A stretch of DNA of 64,000 nt from CAZGHS01 sp964525495. Its GTDB lineage: Bacteria > Patescibacteriota > Microgenomatia > JALYQM01. The stretch lies in NCBI GenBank assembly GCA_964525495.1, contig CAZGHS010000001.1, forward strand, positions 62,001 through 126,000, in the 5' to 3' direction. Position 1 is the first letter of the stretch. Each line of letters starts with the position of its first letter. Below, piece after piece: positions 62,952-64,000 of this stretch. A model generated the notes under the pieces. It ran no database searches. It saw only the letters and a list, made by a program, of their open reading frames with translations, and was not told where the DNA came from. The position numbers and the translations under genes were made by a program.

Positions 62952-63811
62952 CGACTCTTCTGCCCACACTCCACACTACATCCACCCTGGAATTTAGTAT
63001 CACATGCTTCACAACACACGATCTGCTTATTGCACAACACATTGGAACAGTTAATCATCCGCGCGCTCTTTTCTTCACAATGCACACAAGTTGAAACAAG
63101 CACTTCCTTATCAGGAGAATTTACGTCCACGGCAATTCGTTTATCAAACACATAACACTTACCCTCCCAACCATCGTCTGGGAACTCGTTGCCGTACGTC
63201 ACAATTCCACCATGCAACTGTTTCACATCCTCGAAACCCATCTTCTTCATCAAAGCTGAAGCTTTCTCACACCGCACGCCACCAGTACAATACGTCACAA
63301 TCTTTTTCTGTTTCAAATGAGCCATCTCAACAAGCGCTTGTGGGAAATCACGGAAATTATGAATATCTGGTGTGATCGCATTACGAAATTTTCCTACCAT
63401 CGACTCATAATTGTTGCGCGCATCGACCAAATAATATTCCTCACCGCTGTGCATCAAAGCATTTAACTCTTCGGGACTAATATATTCAGCAGCTTCATCA
63501 GCACTCACAGTAGTACCTACACCCAACGTCACTATTTCTTCCCGTACCACGACACGCAATTTAGGAAACACCTGTTCCTCTGAGTCGCTCTCCTTGAACT
63601 CCATATCAGCGAATCGCACATCGGCACATATCTCGCGCTTATACTCTTCACATGCTTCCACACTCCCACAGACAGTACCATTCAATCCTTCTTCAGCAAG
63701 CAAAATACGTCCATGTAAGCCAAGACGTTCACAAAGCGCAAACTGACTATCCCGCAAAGCTTGCGGATTTTCAATTTTTACATATTTGTAATACAACAGT
63801 ACGCGAAACAT
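62933..63811 (-). CDS. trhO: tRNA uridine(34) hydroxylase-like rhodanese (TrhO/YceA)
   Basis: 292 residues from ATG 63811. The N-terminal part RLGLHGRILLAEEGLNGTVCG is the TrhO ferredoxin-like domain. The rhodanese active loop is YCTGGVRCEKASALM with the catalytic cysteine. The C-terminus has at least seven more cysteines in C-x2-C pairs, a zinc-site extension. In E. coli it makes 5-hydroxyuridine at the tRNA wobble position. AGGAGG is ideally placed and the start overlaps the upstream stop (TAATG). Confidence 0.92.
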   Translation of the reverse strand: MFRVLLYYKYVKIENPQALRDSQFALCERLGLHGRILLAEEGLNGTVCGSVEACEEYKREICADVRFADMEFKESDSEEQVFPKLRVVVREEIVTLGVGTTVSADEAAEYISPEELNALMHSGEEYYLVDARNNYESMVGKFRNAITPDIHNFRDFPQALVEMAHLKQKKIVTYCTGGVRCEKASALMKKMGFEDVKQLHGGIVTYGNEFPDDGWEGKCYVFDKRIAVDVNSPDKEVLVSTCVHCEEKSARMINCSNVLCNKQIVCCEACDTKFQGGCSVECGQKSRYLTSS

Positions 63812-64000
63812 TATTTTCCTCCTAAATACCACAGAAGCGTTTCATACTCTTTCCACTGTGGTACTAGCCGATCATCACGTTCATAAATCATTCTTCCAAA
63901 GTCATTCTGTGTTACCAATTCCAAACCATTCATCTCCTGTGTATCAAACTTAAAATCAAACAGATTTACATCGCTCTTCCAAATATATACATCATGAAAC
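63811..64000 (-). CDS. Partial hypothetical protein, N-terminus off the window
   Basis: The last 62 residues (ending ETLLWYLGGK) are visible, reading from the right edge; not recognised. Its stop shares a base with the trhO start, and the trhO Shine-Dalgarno lies inside its last codons, so the two form an operon. Confidence 0.6.
   Translation of the reverse strand, partial: FHDVYIWKSDVNLFDFKFDTQEMNGLELVTQNDFGRMIYERDDRLVPQWKEYETLLWYLGGK

Overview
The window is AT-rich bacterial DNA read with the standard code (TGA is used as a stop). It has no rRNA, tRNA or CRISPR that I could see. The gene set is ruvCAB, a short MetRS, an ATP-dependent (archaeal-type) DNA ligase in place of any visible LigA, an ADP-forming acyl-CoA synthetase, RmuC, a FemAB-type ligase, a UvrD-family helicase fused to a nuclease, and many surface glycosyltransferases. 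Together with very tight packing, this suggests a Candidate Phyla Radiation (Patescibacteria) genome. That placement is inference from gene content; I cannot name the class.

Layout. 1-19.7 kb is a surface glycan locus: four complete GT4 transferases and one partial, three methyltransferases, two GT-C-like membrane proteins, a carbamoyltransferase, a UDP-galactopyranose-mutase-like flavoprotein, an RmlD-like reductase, a PlsC-like acyltransferase and a 1046-residue membrane protein. 19.7-33.5 kb holds a Pro/Thr-stalk surface protein, a HAD phosphatase, DNA ligase, cyclase, Bcp peroxiredoxin, Fic, MscS, FemAB, RmuC, MetG and a DHH phosphoesterase. 33.5-45.4 kb holds two paralogous stalk proteins, the helicase-nuclease, an RNA-type methyltransferase, a structured gene-free gap, a histidine phosphatase, GNAT and the ADP-forming synthetase. 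45.4-54.4 kb holds a phosphohistidine-domain protein, 6-phosphogluconolactonase-like protein, a cellulose-synthase-like GT2, pyrophosphatase and ruvBAC. 54.4-64 kb holds a candidate small RNA, small SD-led genes, a sugar-phosphate operon (rpiB, rpe, LOG-like, tagatose-bisphosphate-type aldolase), an M29 peptidase, an AI-2E permease and a TrhO-type rhodanese.

Expression style is the most striking property. About eighteen genes have a -10 hexamer (TANNNT, often with an extended TGn) exactly 6 or 7 nt before the ATG, so their mRNAs should be leaderless. This rule moves several start codons downstream of the longest reading frame. Three divergent pairs start back-to-back on a shared CATATG with no intergenic base, and nine convergent pairs overlap at their 3' ends. 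Against this background a minority of genes have strong Shine-Dalgarno sequences. Three of these units (33.5-35.05, 54.4-55.3 and 56.1-56.5 kb) have a long 5' hairpin ahead of the gene and a 100-120 nt rod-like hairpin just after it. Further structured elements are a promoter-terminator-bounded RNA at 54.44-54.62 kb, a four-hairpin region at 39.94-40.11 kb, and a repeat with compensatory base changes at 25.6 and 45.2 kb. I regard these RNA-level features as the best candidates for something undescribed.
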